Source: Gluconacetobacter azotocaptans
Lineage (GTDB): Bacteria; Pseudomonadota; Alphaproteobacteria; Acetobacterales; Acetobacteraceae
Length of the DNA: 64,000 nucleotides
Direction: 5' to 3'
NCBI RefSeq assembly: GCF_014174355.1
Contig: NZ_JABEQF010000011.1
Coordinates: 37,775 to 101,774 of the forward strand
Both the position numbers and the translations under genes were made by a program. This document shows positions 17,365-26,210 of this stretch, piece after piece. Under the pieces are notes generated by a model. The model saw only the letters and a program-made list of their open reading frames with translations, was not told the DNA's origin and searched no databases. Positions within the stretch are counted from its first letter, which is position 1, and each line of letters starts with the position of its first letter.

Positions 17365-17943
17365 GTAACCCTCCTGAAGCAGAGCCGGACATCGCGACCT
17401 TGCGTCACAATTGCCCAGCTACCGATAAATACGTGATTTATAAAGGATTTTTCCTGTGTGCCTCGCGACCCGAGGCGCAGAAGATCACGAGAAATTTACA
17501 TTTGTCAATTTTATTTTAATTAAAATTTGGTGGCGAAATTGAGGCACGCCCGCGGTATGCGGACGCACGAACGCGTTATATTTTGAATACAGAACGTACA
17601 GGTCTTTATTTTTATAAATTGAGCCGTTCCGGATGCACGTCCGCTGGGCCGGGAATGACCAGAGTTCCACCTGGCATTCCTGCTGGGTTCCACGCCCTTT
17701 CAGGATCGTGTCCGTTCACGACCCTGGCGTGATGGCATCCCACATACCGCATCCTTTGCGGAATAACAAAGCGTATTCTCGATTGCCGCCACTGGAACGG
17801 CCTGCCGGCCGGATAGTTTCCCCTGGCGCGTGCCCCATGATCGACATGCGCCGGAACGCAGGAGGCGCACATGCATGCGTGCCTCATATTTCCTTATTAT
17901 ATAATGGTCTTTTCTATATTCCGATCCACGTCATAACATCGCC
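17365..17943. promoter_or_regulatory. Long AT-rich leader/promoter region of lsdAB
   Basis: 579 bp without a convincing gene and clearly AT-richer than its surroundings. On the lsdA strand a TTGACA (plus coordinates 17503-17508) follows a 14-bp perfect palindrome, ATTTTAATTAAAAT (17513-17526), which may be an UP element or operator; no good -10 hexamer is seen at the right spacing. Nearer the gene is a small hairpin GCCTCG/CGAGGC (17460-17476), and a strong ribosome site precedes the ATG. Another small hairpin, CCGCA/TGCGG, is at 17747-17761. Short ORFs here lack coding character. Confidence 0.5.
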
Positions 17944-18861
17944 TCACAGGCCCGTGTCCCACGGCGGCAGCGGGCCGTAGCATTCGGAAAGATAGTCGAT
18001 CATGGCCCGGACCTTGAGGGCCACGGTCGCCGCCGGTGGGTACACCGCATGCAGTTCCGGGCCGTCCATCAGCGGCGCGTCCAGGGACAGCGCGCGCAAC
18101 TGTCCCGCGCGCAATGCGTCGGCCACGATGAAACTGGGCTGGTAGATGATCCCCTGCCCCGCGACCGCGGCTTCGCGCAGCACGTCGCCATTATTGGCGC
18201 ACAGGGGACCACGGACGGCAATGGCGCGCTCCCCCTTTGCCCCGAAGCGCCATCGCGCCGGGCCGACGGCGTCGCTGAGCGTGTAGCCGAGGCACGCGTG
18301 ATGCGCGAGTTCCGCGATCGTCCGGGGCGTGCCGTGGCGGGCGAGGTAGGACGGGGCGGCGCAGACGACGAAGCGGATGGGGGCCAGCCTGCGGCTGCGG
18401 AGGCTGCTGGGCGTCATCTTGCGAATGCGCAGGGTCAGGTCCCACCCTTCCTCGACAGGGTCGACCGCCCGGTCGTCCACGCCCAGTTCCACCGACACCA
18501 GCGGATAGCGCCGGCTGAATGCCCCAAGGATGGGCGCGACATGACGAATGGCGAAGGACACCGGCGCGTTCAGGCGCAGCCGCCCGCGCGGCTCGTCCCG
18601 TTCGGCCGCGACCTCGTGTTCCATATCTTCCAGTTCGGACAACAGCCTCTGGCATCCGTCCAGAAACAGGCGACCGGCATCGGTCAGCGAGAGGCGCCGC
18701 GTGCTGCGATGAAACAGCGCAACACCCAGCCGCGCTTCCAGCGCCGCGACATGCTTGGTGACCATCGTCTGCGACAGGGACAGCGTACGTGCGGCCCCGG
18801 CGAAACTGCCCTGCGCCACCACCCGGACGAACACCTGCATGCTGGTAATACGGTCGAGCAC
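17944..18861 (-). CDS. LysR-family transcriptional regulator
   Basis: 305 residues. The N-terminal winged helix-turn-helix (about 5-62, GSFAGAARTLSLSQTMVTKHVAALEARLG) is followed by a two-lobed substrate-binding domain (about 90-300), the standard LysR length. It belongs to the large CrgA/AaeR-like branch by general look. It is divergent from the dioxygenase gene at 18968 with about 106 bp between, the usual arrangement for a LysR protein controlling its neighbour, so that gene and yceI are the likely targets. It ends 579 bp upstream of lsdA on the same strand; control of lsdA is not implied. Confidence 0.88.
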   Translation of the reverse strand: MLDRITSMQVFVRVVAQGSFAGAARTLSLSQTMVTKHVAALEARLGVALFHRSTRRLSLTDAGRLFLDGCQRLLSELEDMEHEVAAERDEPRGRLRLNAPVSFAIRHVAPILGAFSRRYPLVSVELGVDDRAVDPVEEGWDLTLRIRKMTPSSLRSRRLAPIRFVVCAAPSYLARHGTPRTIAELAHHACLGYTLSDAVGPARWRFGAKGERAIAVRGPLCANNGDVLREAAVAGQGIIYQPSFIVADALRAGQLRALSLDAPLMDGPELHAVYPPAATVALKVRAMIDYLSECYGPLPPWDTGL

Positions 18862-18967
18862 GGTACCTCATACCCCCAGTGTTATCTGACTTTTCAAAAT
18901 GGGGGATTATCGTAGCGGGGGTGCGCGGGCAAATTCGCGTCACGACAACGGCAAGGAGGCAGGCGTC

Positions 18968-19792
18968 ATGGAAATGCGATCCGTCAGCGCGGACAAGCCG
19001 GCCGGGCAGCCGGTGCTGTTTCTGCCCCATGGCGGCGGCCCGTGCTTCTTCATGGACTGGCCGGATACCTGGGACCGCATGGCGGCCTATCTGCGCGGGA
19101 TCGCGGCGACGCTGCCCCGACGGCCCGATGCGATTCTGGTCATGTCCGGTCACTGGGAAACCGCCGTGCCGACCGTGACCTCGGGCACGCAGCCACCGCT
19201 GATCTATGATTATCACGGGTTTCCGCCGCACACGTACCAGCTGCGCTATCCGGCGCCCGGTTCGCCCGCGCTGGCGGCGCGGGTGCGCGCGCTGCTGGAC
19301 GCGGCCGGAATCGTCAATGCCGAGGACCCCGACCGGGGTTTCGACCATGGCGTGTTCATCCCGTTCATGCTGGCCTTCGAGGCGGCCGACATCCCGATCG
19401 TGGAGCTGTCGTTGAAGGACGATATGGACGTCGCGGAGGAACTGCGCATCGGGGCGGCCCTGCGCCCCCTGCGCGACGAGAACGTACTGATCGCGGCAAC
19501 CGGGATGACGTACCACAATCTGCGCCATTTCATGGGCAGGAACCCTGCATCCGACGCCATCTCGCGGACGTTCGACGCGTGGCTGGCCGATGCGGTCGAA
19601 GCCCCCGCCGCCGCGCGGGACGCGGCGCTGCTGGGGTGGGCCAGTGCGCCGGGCGCCCGGGTCTGTCACCCGCGCGAGGAACATCTGCTGCCGCTGATGT
19701 TCGCCGCCGGTGCCGCCGGCGCCGACCGGGGGCGACGCGACTACGGCGACATTGTCATGGGCAAGGCGTTATCGGGCTTCCGCTTCGGTTGA
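18968..19792 (+). CDS. DODA-type extradiol aromatic ring-opening dioxygenase (LigB fold)
   Basis: 274 residues from the ATG at 18968, chosen because AAGGAGG lies 8 bp upstream; earlier in-frame codons have no such site. Metal-ligand segments FLPHGGGP, MSGHWE, FDHGVFIP and the C-terminal CHPREEHLLPL match the 4,5-DOPA dioxygenase / YgiD family. The true substrate of most bacterial members is unknown; they open catecholic rings in vitro. It is divergent from a LysR regulator and followed within 35 bp by a YceI-family gene. Confidence 0.85.
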   Translation: MEMRSVSADKPAGQPVLFLPHGGGPCFFMDWPDTWDRMAAYLRGIAATLPRRPDAILVMSGHWETAVPTVTSGTQPPLIYDYHGFPPHTYQLRYPAPGSPALAARVRALLDAAGIVNAEDPDRGFDHGVFIPFMLAFEAADIPIVELSLKDDMDVAEELRIGAALRPLRDENVLIAATGMTYHNLRHFMGRNPASDAISRTFDAWLADAVEAPAAARDAALLGWASAPGARVCHPREEHLLPLMFAAGAAGADRGRRDYGDIVMGKALSGFRFG

Positions 19793-19827
19793 TGCGGTTC
19801 CTCTTTCACACCGTCACAGGAAAGACC

Positions 19828-20442
19828 ATGCGCATGAAAAAGACTTTTCCGGTCGGGGCCGCCGTCGTCCTGGGCCTGGTCGCGATACTGTCGGGGGCAC
19901 AGGCCGCCACCCCGCCGCACGACGTGCAGGCCGGCAGCTACAAGGTCGACGCCGCGCATACGCAGATCATTTTCTCGACACTGCATTTCGGCTTCACCCT
20001 TTATTCCGGTATATTCTCGGGCGTTACCGGGACATTGCAGCTCGACCCCGCACACCCGACGGCCGCCAGGCTGGACATCACCGTGCCGGTGGACAGCGTC
20101 ACGACCACCAGCGCCAAGCTGACGGGCGAACTGAAGGGCACGGACTGGCTCGACGCCGGGACATACCCGACCGCGACCTTTACCTCGACGAACGTGACCC
20201 CGACCGGCCTGGGCAGCGCTACGATCGCGGGCAAGCTGACGCTGCATGGGGTCACGAAGCCGGTCGTGCTGCACGCGCATTATGTCGATGCGGGCGTCAA
20301 CCCGATGGACAAGGCCTATACGGTCGGGTTCCAGGGTACCGCCACCATCAGGCGCAGCGATTTCGGGGTGAAGACCTATGTCCCGATGATCGGCGACGAG
20401 GTCACGCTGACCATCGCCGGCGCCTTCGAAAAGCAGGGCTGA
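19828..20442 (+). CDS. YceI-family periplasmic lipid-binding protein
   Basis: 204 residues. A signal peptide (MRMKKTFPV, hydrophobic core, end near AQAA) is followed by the YceI lipocalin-like barrel: YKVDAAHTQIIFSTLHFGF at its start and the KLTLHGVTKPVVL segment in its middle. Members bind polyisoprenoids or similar lipids in the periplasm and are often induced by acid or base stress. An ACAGGAAAG ribosome site precedes the start. It follows the dioxygenase gene closely and may be co-transcribed. Confidence 0.9.
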   Translation: MRMKKTFPVGAAVVLGLVAILSGAQAATPPHDVQAGSYKVDAAHTQIIFSTLHFGFTLYSGIFSGVTGTLQLDPAHPTAARLDITVPVDSVTTTSAKLTGELKGTDWLDAGTYPTATFTSTNVTPTGLGSATIAGKLTLHGVTKPVVLHAHYVDAGVNPMDKAYTVGFQGTATIRRSDFGVKTYVPMIGDEVTLTIAGAFEKQG

Positions 20443-20726
20443 CCCTTACCCTTGCGACACCGATCACGAGCACGCCAGCGCAGGAAACGGCGGGCTCATT
20501 TTTCGTTAAGGACCCATCGCCGAGACCGCATGACCGGACCCGCACGCCGGGGGTGTCCGCCCCACGGTTGTACCGGGAATGCAGTCGCGACCGCACCCCC
20601 GATCGGTCCGCCGCGCCCATGAACCCACCCCGCATATCGTTCCAACCCACGGCAGGCGGTCCACTCTTAAAAAGAAGTCCATAAGCCCGATTTTACTATC
20701 GGTCTTCTTCGCGCCATGGAAATAAT

Positions 20727-21365
20727 ATGACACAAATAAGACATGGTATGGTGGAAATGACACGCGCAACCCCGACCCAATATGCCAACCCCGGGCCGCT
20801 GGGCCTGATGGGTTTCGGCGTCACCACGGTCCTGCTGAACCTGCACAATGCCGGGTGGATTCCCATGGGATCGGCCATCCTGGCCATGGGGCTGGTGTTC
20901 GGTGGGCTGGCGCAGATCATGGCCGGCCTGCTGGAATACCCCAAGGGCAACACGTTCGGCCTGACGGCCTTTACCTCGTACGGCGCGTTCTGGCTGTCGC
21001 TGGTCGCGCTGGTCTGCCTGCCGCAGGTGGGGCTCATGCCGGCATCCACCCCCGCGCTGATGGCGGCGTACCTGTTCATGTGGGGGATCTTCACGCTGAT
21101 CCTGTTCATCGGCACGTTGTCGGCGTCCCGCGCGTTGCAGGTGGTGTTCGGCTCTCTGGTCATCCTGTTCATGCTGCTGGCGGCGGCCGAGCGTTCGGGC
21201 AATCCGGCGCTGACAGTGATTGCGGGATATGAAGGCATATTCTGCGGTTTTTCGGCCATCTATATCGCGATGGCCGAAATCCTGGAATTCCAGTTCGGCC
21301 ACGCCGTCCTGCCCCTGGGCCTGATGCGCCGCCCCCGGGCCAGCCAGCCGATCGGCGCGCTGTAG
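20727..21365 (+). CDS. Acetate/succinate-type transporter (GPR1/FUN34/YaaH family)
   Basis: 212 residues with six predicted membrane helices and the family signature [14 protein letters not shown] just before the first helix; [15 protein letters not shown] marks the third. Members (SatP, YaaH) carry acetate and succinate, and related genes are known in acetic acid bacteria for acetate export or uptake. A shorter start at 20748 is possible. A strong factor-independent terminator follows at 21428. The 284 bp upstream contain no gene and no motif that I could name. Confidence 0.9.
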   Translation: MTQIRHGMVEMTRATPTQYANPGPLGLMGFGVTTVLLNLHNAGWIPMGSAILAMGLVFGGLAQIMAGLLEYPKGNTFGLTAFTSYGAFWLSLVALVCLPQVGLMPASTPALMAAYLFMWGIFTLILFIGTLSASRALQVVFGSLVILFMLLAAAERSGNPALTVIAGYEGIFCGFSAIYIAMAEILEFQFGHAVLPLGLMRRPRASQPIGAL

Positions 21366-21422
21366 ACGCCGCGGGACGGTCCTTTCGGACCACCGCCGGC
21401 ACATCTTCGCAACAAGCTGCCT

Positions 21423-21632
21423 TCAATGCCCACGCATCCGCGCGGGCGTTTTTTTTTGCAGGCAGGGCTTCTGCACGCAGAGTTCCATCAACGCGGCCAA
21501 TCTCACCGGATCGAAGCCATTCTCTGGCTCTGCCACATCGGCCGGAACCGGATCACCCGCCAGCACACCCAGTCCAAAGCCCAGGAACGAACCGACCAGA
21601 AGCAGGATGAGGACGAAAAGGCATTTTTCACG
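21423..21632 (-). pseudogene. Possible small membrane-anchored protein lacking a normal start
   Basis: In this frame the minus strand reads a hydrophobic segment, CLFVLILLLVGSFLGFGLGVLAG, then a polar tail with two cysteines (MELCVQKPCLQKK), ending with TGA at 21423. About 69 residues are open, but a stop lies three codons before the hydrophobic part and no ATG or GTG precedes it in frame. The pattern is more protein-like than chance. It may be a frameshifted or decayed gene, or may use an unusual start. It overlaps the terminator of the opposite gene. Confidence 0.3.
21428..21457 (+). terminator. Rho-independent terminator after the YaaH-family gene
   Basis: Arms 21428-21435 (GCCCACGC) and 21440-21447 (GCGCGGGC) pair with one mismatch around an ATCC loop, followed by G and nine T residues. 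It lies 63 bp after the transporter stop codon and points the right way for it. Confidence 0.8.
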
Positions 21633-21847
21633 GCACCCTCATTTTCCGAACGAGGGGGGGTAACGGCGACGTACCCTAGTAGGTAGACGTTTTCTTTACA
21701 TATTAAGTAATAATGTGCTACGCACCAAAAAATGCCCATCGACAGGGTCGGAGGGAGAGGCCGTCGATCGGACACGCCCGCACGAAAAGCATACCATTAC
21801 TTTACATTGAATACTTATTCTATTCTTCAAAAAACGAAAGAAGAAAA
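21458..21847. other. Intergenic, increasingly AT-rich region before the PAP2 gene
   Basis: Apart from the possible small frame on the minus strand ending at 21423, no gene is supported. From about 21680 the base composition turns AT-rich (for example TTACATATTAAGTAATAATG near 21697), in contrast to the rest of the window, and this continues into the first codons of the next gene. It may hold that gene's promoter. Confidence 0.4.
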
Positions 21848-22657
21848 ATGAGTACATTTTCCGTAAAGAAGCCAGAATACTCATATATTGATGGACATGG
21901 GAAAATAATTATTTTTCCTATGTTTATATTTTTACTTATGTCTACCCTCTCCCTGTCCGGGACACACGGCCCGGACTACGCCATCATGCATCTCCTGTCC
22001 TTAATCTCCGGTCGATCCGCTTTATTGGATCACGCCATCTTCGGCCTGACCAAGGACATGTTTTCCAGCGTCATTCTTCTATCCCTTGTCGTCTATGCCT
22101 GGTTTGGCACGAACCGGTCCGATCGCCGCGCGGGAATCCTGGTAGGAACCGTGATGTCGTTTTTCGCCGGAGTCGTGAGTCGTATCCTGCAACTGTCGCT
22201 ACCGACGCATCTTCGGCCTTTGTATGATGCCGATCTTCATTTCAAGTCGCCGTCCGGCCTCGATTCAGGCGCCCTCAACCACTGGTCGTCATTTCCCAGC
22301 GACCACGCCGCCGTCGTGTTCGGCCTGGCATGCACGATATATTACGCCGACATCCGGATCGGCCGGCTGGCATTCGCCCTGGTGACGCTCTTGAGTGCTT
22401 CACGCGTTTACCTGGGCGTTCATTTCCCCTCAGACGTAATTGCAGGCGCTTCGCTCGGCATTGCCGTCGTCATGGCAACGCAGCAGTTTCGGACGTCGAG
22501 CATGGTGCGGCAACTGATGGCAAAGGAAGAAACCAACAGCGCGTTGTTCTATTCCCTCGCGTTCTATTTCTGTTTCGGGGTGGCCACTCTTTTCAACGAC
22601 TACCGATCGGCGCTTTCCGAATTCGCGAAACAACTGCATGCCCACATCACCGGTTAG
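21848..22657 (+). CDS. PAP2-family membrane phosphatase
   Basis: 269 residues from the ATG at 21848, preceded by a purine-rich ribosome site (AAAGAAGAAA). All three PAP2 motifs are present: an LPTHLRP segment, SFPSDHA, and SRVYLGVHFPSDVIAG with the catalytic His and Asp. Five or six membrane helices are likely. Members remove phosphate from lipid phosphates such as undecaprenyl pyrophosphate, phosphatidic acid or phosphatidylglycerol phosphate. The 5' part of the gene and its upstream region are AT-rich with codons unlike the neighbours, suggesting acquisition by transfer. Confidence 0.85.
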   Translation: MSTFSVKKPEYSYIDGHGKIIIFPMFIFLLMSTLSLSGTHGPDYAIMHLLSLISGRSALLDHAIFGLTKDMFSSVILLSLVVYAWFGTNRSDRRAGILVGTVMSFFAGVVSRILQLSLPTHLRPLYDADLHFKSPSGLDSGALNHWSSFPSDHAAVVFGLACTIYYADIRIGRLAFALVTLLSASRVYLGVHFPSDVIAGASLGIAVVMATQQFRTSSMVRQLMAKEETNSALFYSLAFYFCFGVATLFNDYRSALSEFAKQLHAHITG

Positions 22658-22850
22658 AATCCTCCGGAATCCGGTGACGCTCCTTACGATGACCTTCGTG
22701 CGGATCTGACGATATGGGCGTCGCCGGCAGGTGCTTACTTTCGCAGCTTGTTACGTTATAATTACAAAAAAAATAAATCAAGAAAGAGGCTTGGTATTCA
22801 TCCGGCGTGGCTTTATGCCGTAGCCTCGTCGGAAACAGCCCCACGCGATC

Positions 22851-23927
22851 ATGAGTCACTTTCCTTATCCGCTTTTCCTGTTGCCATTGGTATTCGTTTT
22901 GGGGGGATGCGATCAGATCGGGCCCACCCGGCTTGATCGGGATCAGAGCGACTACTCTCGTGCATTGACCAGTTCGGGCAAGCAGCAGACGCTGCTGAAC
23001 GTCGTGCGCCTGCGCTATGCCGACACGCCGGGCTTTCTCGACACCACGCAATTGATCTCGGGCTATCAGCTTCAGCGCAACATCTCCGCCGGGATCGGGA
23101 CCTATTCCCTGGCCAGCCGGCCCTATGGCGGCGTGGGCGTCCAGCTTCAGGAAAGCCCCACCTTCACCTTCCAGCCGGTCACGGGCGATGCCTATGCGCA
23201 GAGCTTCCTGCGCCCTCTGCCGCCGGGCAACCTGCTGCCCCTGGCCATGGGCGGCCTGCCGATCGACGTTCTGTTCCGGCTTGCGGTGCAGTCGATCAAC
23301 CTGATCAACAACGCGGGCGCGCTGGGCAGCGATGTCGGGCGCGGATCGCCGGTCTTTTTCGACCTGATCCATGATCTGCGGCTGTTGCAGGTGGCCGGCC
23401 TGCTGGGCATTCAACTGGAGCGCGGCCCGGACGCGACCGGCAAGGACCCCACGGCCGATCGCGTCTTTCTGTCGATCGCCTCGACGGACGACCCGGCCAT
23501 GGCGCCGGTGGTCCATGAAGTGCGCCACATTCTGGGCATGGCCCAGAACGACGAACGTGTGGAAGTCGTCTATGGCGGCGGGCGGCCGCGCCCGGGCCAG
23601 ATCCGGCTGCTGACCCGCACGATACTCGGCGTTCTGGGGCAGATCGCCTATCAGATCGACGTGCCGCTGGAAGACATCACCTCGGGTCGCACACGCCCCC
23701 GGATCAGCCTGATCGGCCGGGAGACGAAGCCCATCGTCGTGATCCATGTCACCAAGGAGCGACCGCCGTCCGTCTTTTCGTGGACCACCTATAATCACAA
23801 ATATTACTGGATCGCCGACGACGATTACGACAGCAAGCTGGCCTTTACGATGCTGCAGATTCTTCTGGAACTGTCCAAGACCAGCAAGGGGCCCAGCACG
23901 ATCGTGACCATCCCCGTCAGCGGATAG
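22851..23927 (+). CDS. Lipoprotein of unknown function
   Basis: 358 residues. The signal ends with the lipobox LGGC (Cys20). The mature part begins with a segment, TLLNVVRLRYADTPGFLD, that I have the impression recurs in a widespread uncharacterised proteobacterial lipoprotein family; no function is known to me. No enzyme motif, repeat or membrane helix is visible after the signal. It stands alone, 193 bp after the PAP2 gene. Placement in the outer membrane is likely from the lipid anchor but is not shown. Confidence 0.7.
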   Translation: MSHFPYPLFLLPLVFVLGGCDQIGPTRLDRDQSDYSRALTSSGKQQTLLNVVRLRYADTPGFLDTTQLISGYQLQRNISAGIGTYSLASRPYGGVGVQLQESPTFTFQPVTGDAYAQSFLRPLPPGNLLPLAMGGLPIDVLFRLAVQSINLINNAGALGSDVGRGSPVFFDLIHDLRLLQVAGLLGIQLERGPDATGKDPTADRVFLSIASTDDPAMAPVVHEVRHILGMAQNDERVEVVYGGGRPRPGQIRLLTRTILGVLGQIAYQIDVPLEDITSGRTRPRISLIGRETKPIVVIHVTKERPPSVFSWTTYNHKYYWIADDDYDSKLAFTMLQILLELSKTSKGPSTIVTIPVSG

Positions 23928-24124
23928 ACGACCGTCCGTCGGGGGTATTCGGCGACGATCGGAAGTTCTCGGAACCTGGTGAACGGAATGTGCACCGCCC
24001 GGGCCGGTTTCCGGGGGGCCTCGCGCATCCCCGGTCCTTGATGCGTGGTCGCGGCGATCCCACGATCTGCCGAGACGTCCCAACCGTCCCATCGGGACCA
24101 CCACGCAGGAATGGAAAAAGCGTC

Positions 24125-24898
24125 ATGTCCGCATTCCATGGCCAGTTCGTCTGGTACGAACTCGCGACCCTCGATGCCCCGGCGGCATCCGCCTTCTACC
24201 GCGCCGTCATAGGCTGGAACATGAAGGATGCCGGGCTGCCCGACCGGGAATACACGATCCTCAGCGCCGGCGAGAGGCCCATCGGCGGCCTGATGGCGCT
24301 GTCCCAGGCCGATTGCACGGCCGGCGCGCAGCCGGGCTGGATCGGCTATGTCGCCGTTGACGACGTCGATGCCATCGCCGCACGCATCGCCGATGCCGGC
24401 GGCGCCATCCTGCGCCCGGCCGGCGACATCCCCGGTGTCGGGCGCTTCGCGATCGTCGGCGACCCCCAGGGCGCCGTCTTCGCCCTGTTCGGGGCCGGCG
24501 ACCGCGGGGCGATGCCGCCTGCGGCGCCCGGCACGCCCGGCACGGTGGGCTGGCACGAACTTCTGGCCCGGGACCGGCAATCGGCCTTCGCCTTCTACGC
24601 CGACCTGTTCGGCTGGGCCTTGGGCGAGGCCGTCGATATGGGCGAAATGGGCATTTATCAGATCTTCACGATCGGCGGCGAGCCGGCGGGCGGCATGATG
24701 ACGCGGGCGGCGGCGATGCCCGCGCCGTTCTGGCTGTATTATGTCAATGTGGACGGCATCGATGCGGCCATCGGCCGGGTGCGCGAGGCTGGCGGCCGGG
24801 TGGCCAACGGCCCCCATCAGGTGCCGGACGGAAGCTGGATCGTGCAATGCCTCGATCCGCAGGACTGCATGTTCGCCCTTGTCGCGCCCACGCGGTGA
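24125..24898 (+). CDS. Two-domain VOC (glyoxalase-fold) protein
   Basis: 257 residues from the ATG at 24125, which follows a GGAATGGAAAAAG ribosome site; the longer frame back to 23990 has no support. Two VOC repeats are visible: the first from FVWYELATLDAPAASAFY, the second from GWHELLARDRQSAFAFY, each ending with a hydrophobic strand. This matches the YaeR/hydroxylase-like VOC proteins found in many actinobacteria and proteobacteria. Activity cannot be assigned, because metal ligands vary in this group. Confidence 0.82.
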   Translation: MSAFHGQFVWYELATLDAPAASAFYRAVIGWNMKDAGLPDREYTILSAGERPIGGLMALSQADCTAGAQPGWIGYVAVDDVDAIAARIADAGGAILRPAGDIPGVGRFAIVGDPQGAVFALFGAGDRGAMPPAAPGTPGTVGWHELLARDRQSAFAFYADLFGWALGEAVDMGEMGIYQIFTIGGEPAGGMMTRAAAMPAPFWLYYVNVDGIDAAIGRVREAGGRVANGPHQVPDGSWIVQCLDPQDCMFALVAPTR

Positions 24899-24911
24899 TC
24901 CTGGCGCCCGA

Positions 24912-25655
24912 TTACGGCTCGTTCCCCCGCCGGCGGCCCGGCTTGGCCCGGCGGCGGCGGGTGGCGAGCAGGTTCAGGCTCTCGACCATGATCGAAAACC
25001 CCATCGCCGTGTAGATGTAGCCGCGCGGCATATGAAAGCCGAACCCGTCCGCGACCAGGACCATGCCGATCAGCAGCAGGAAGGACAGGGCCAGCATCTT
25101 CACCGATGCGTTCCGTTCGATGAACGCGGTCAGCGGCCCCGACGCCACCAGCATCACGACGATGGCCACGACGATCGCCGCCACCATGATCCGGATGTCC
25201 TCGGCGATGCCCACCGCCGTGATCACGCTGTCGATCGAAAACACCAGGTCGAACAGGGAAATCTGCACGACGGTCGAGGCGAAACCGGGATGGCCGCGCA
25301 GGGCCGCCGCATGATCGCCCTCGCCTTCCACGCGCAGGTGAATCTCGCGCGTGCCCTTGTACAGCAGGAAGCCGCCGCCGGCGATCAGGATGAAATCGCG
25401 CCACGAGAAACCGTGCCCCAGCACCGACAGGACCGGCGCCGTCAGATGCACCATCCAGACGATGGACCACAGCAGCAGCAGCCGCGTGGCCAGTGCCAGC
25501 ACCAGCCCCAGCCTGCGGGCGCTGGCCTGCCTGTCCGGGGGCAGGCGCCCGGCCTGCAGGGCGATGAAGACCAGATTATCCACGCCCAGCACGATTTCCA
25601 GCGCCGCCAGCGTCGCAAAGCTGGCCCACACGTCCGGATCGAGGAGCCACGCCAT
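24912..25655 (-). CDS. TerC-family membrane protein
   Basis: 247 residues with about seven membrane helices. The family signatures are ALEIVLGVDNLVFIA near the start and SLFDLVFSIDSVITAVG in the middle; the acidic residues in these two segments are thought to bind metal. TerC proteins are linked to tellurite resistance and to Mn or other metal handling (MeeY/MeeF type). A basic tail ends the protein. A 40-codon gene with a better ribosome site lies directly upstream and ends 3 bp before this start. Confidence 0.9.
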   Translation of the reverse strand: MAWLLDPDVWASFATLAALEIVLGVDNLVFIALQAGRLPPDRQASARRLGLVLALATRLLLLWSIVWMVHLTAPVLSVLGHGFSWRDFILIAGGGFLLYKGTREIHLRVEGEGDHAAALRGHPGFASTVVQISLFDLVFSIDSVITAVGIAEDIRIMVAAIVVAIVVMLVASGPLTAFIERNASVKMLALSFLLLIGMVLVADGFGFHMPRGYIYTAMGFSIMVESLNLLATRRRRAKPGRRRGNEP

Positions 25656-25657
25656 GG

Positions 25658-25780
25658 TCAGGCCGCACCAGCCGGATCGCGACCCCCGTTCCGGCGCGGC
25701 GGACGCCCGATCGGAAGTTCGACCCGGCCTTCCCGTTTACCGCTGTATTCCGGACTCTCGTCGAAATCCTGGCCGCCCAT
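25658..25780 (-). CDS. Tiny hydrophilic protein upstream of terC
   Basis: A 40-codon frame, MGGQDFDESPEYSG then a basic Arg/Pro/Gly-rich end. An AAGGAG sequence sits about 8 bp before its ATG, better than the site before terC, and its stop is 2 bp before the terC start, so translation of the two could be coupled. The peptide is acidic at first and basic at the end with no hydrophobic segment. I do not recognise it. It may be a real small protein or a leader peptide that controls terC translation. The 241 bp between it and the tRNA hold nothing I can identify. Confidence 0.5.
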   Translation of the reverse strand: MGGQDFDESPEYSGKREGRVELPIGRPPRRNGGRDPAGAA

Positions 25781-26021
25781 AACCCCGGCTCCTTGCCTCG
25801 CCCGTGGCGAGTCCCGTGCGAACGACAAGGACATGAGGACGTGGCGCGGCGGCCGCAAGGTCAATGCATGCGAGGGCCAGGAAGACCGCCCGATCACGAC
25901 TACCGATTATCGGTGCTGAGGGGGACGGTCGCGGACGCGCCTGTCCAACCCGCGCCGTAACGTGGACAGCGATCGCGAAAGCCCCGCAAGGCACTGATTT
26001 TACTGATGAATTTTGGAGATC

Positions 26022-26107
26022 TGGTGGAGGGAGTTGGATTCGAACCAACGTAGGCGTACGCCAGCGGATTTACAGTCCGCCCCCTTTAGCCACTCGGGCA
26101 TCCCTCC
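26022..26107 (-). tRNA. tRNA-Tyr (anticodon GUA)
   Basis: A complete type II tRNA with a long variable arm. The acceptor stem GGAGGGA pairs with TCCCTCC, the anticodon GTA is at 26071-26073 (minus strand), the T-arm reads GGTTCGAATCC, and the CCA end is encoded (26022-26024). Discriminator base A follows the acceptor stem. Tyr identity rests on the GTA anticodon and long variable arm. Confidence 0.96.
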
Positions 26108-26210
26108 GTGTGACAGGGTGGTTAGTTCCATCCGGACGGCGTGTCAATGCCCTTGTCCGCCTTCGCGCACGACGGCGTGACGGGCGGCGCGGTTCGGCCT
26201 ATATCGGGCC

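Noticed and set aside
17485..17670. Short frames in the lsdA upstream region (also 17633-17980)
   Set aside because: No ribosome site, no family resemblance, and AT-rich intergenic composition.
23990..24124. N-terminal extension of the two-domain VOC protein
   Set aside because: The ATG at 24125 has a ribosome site and begins directly before the first VOC strand; the extension is Arg/Pro-rich and not conserved in this fold.
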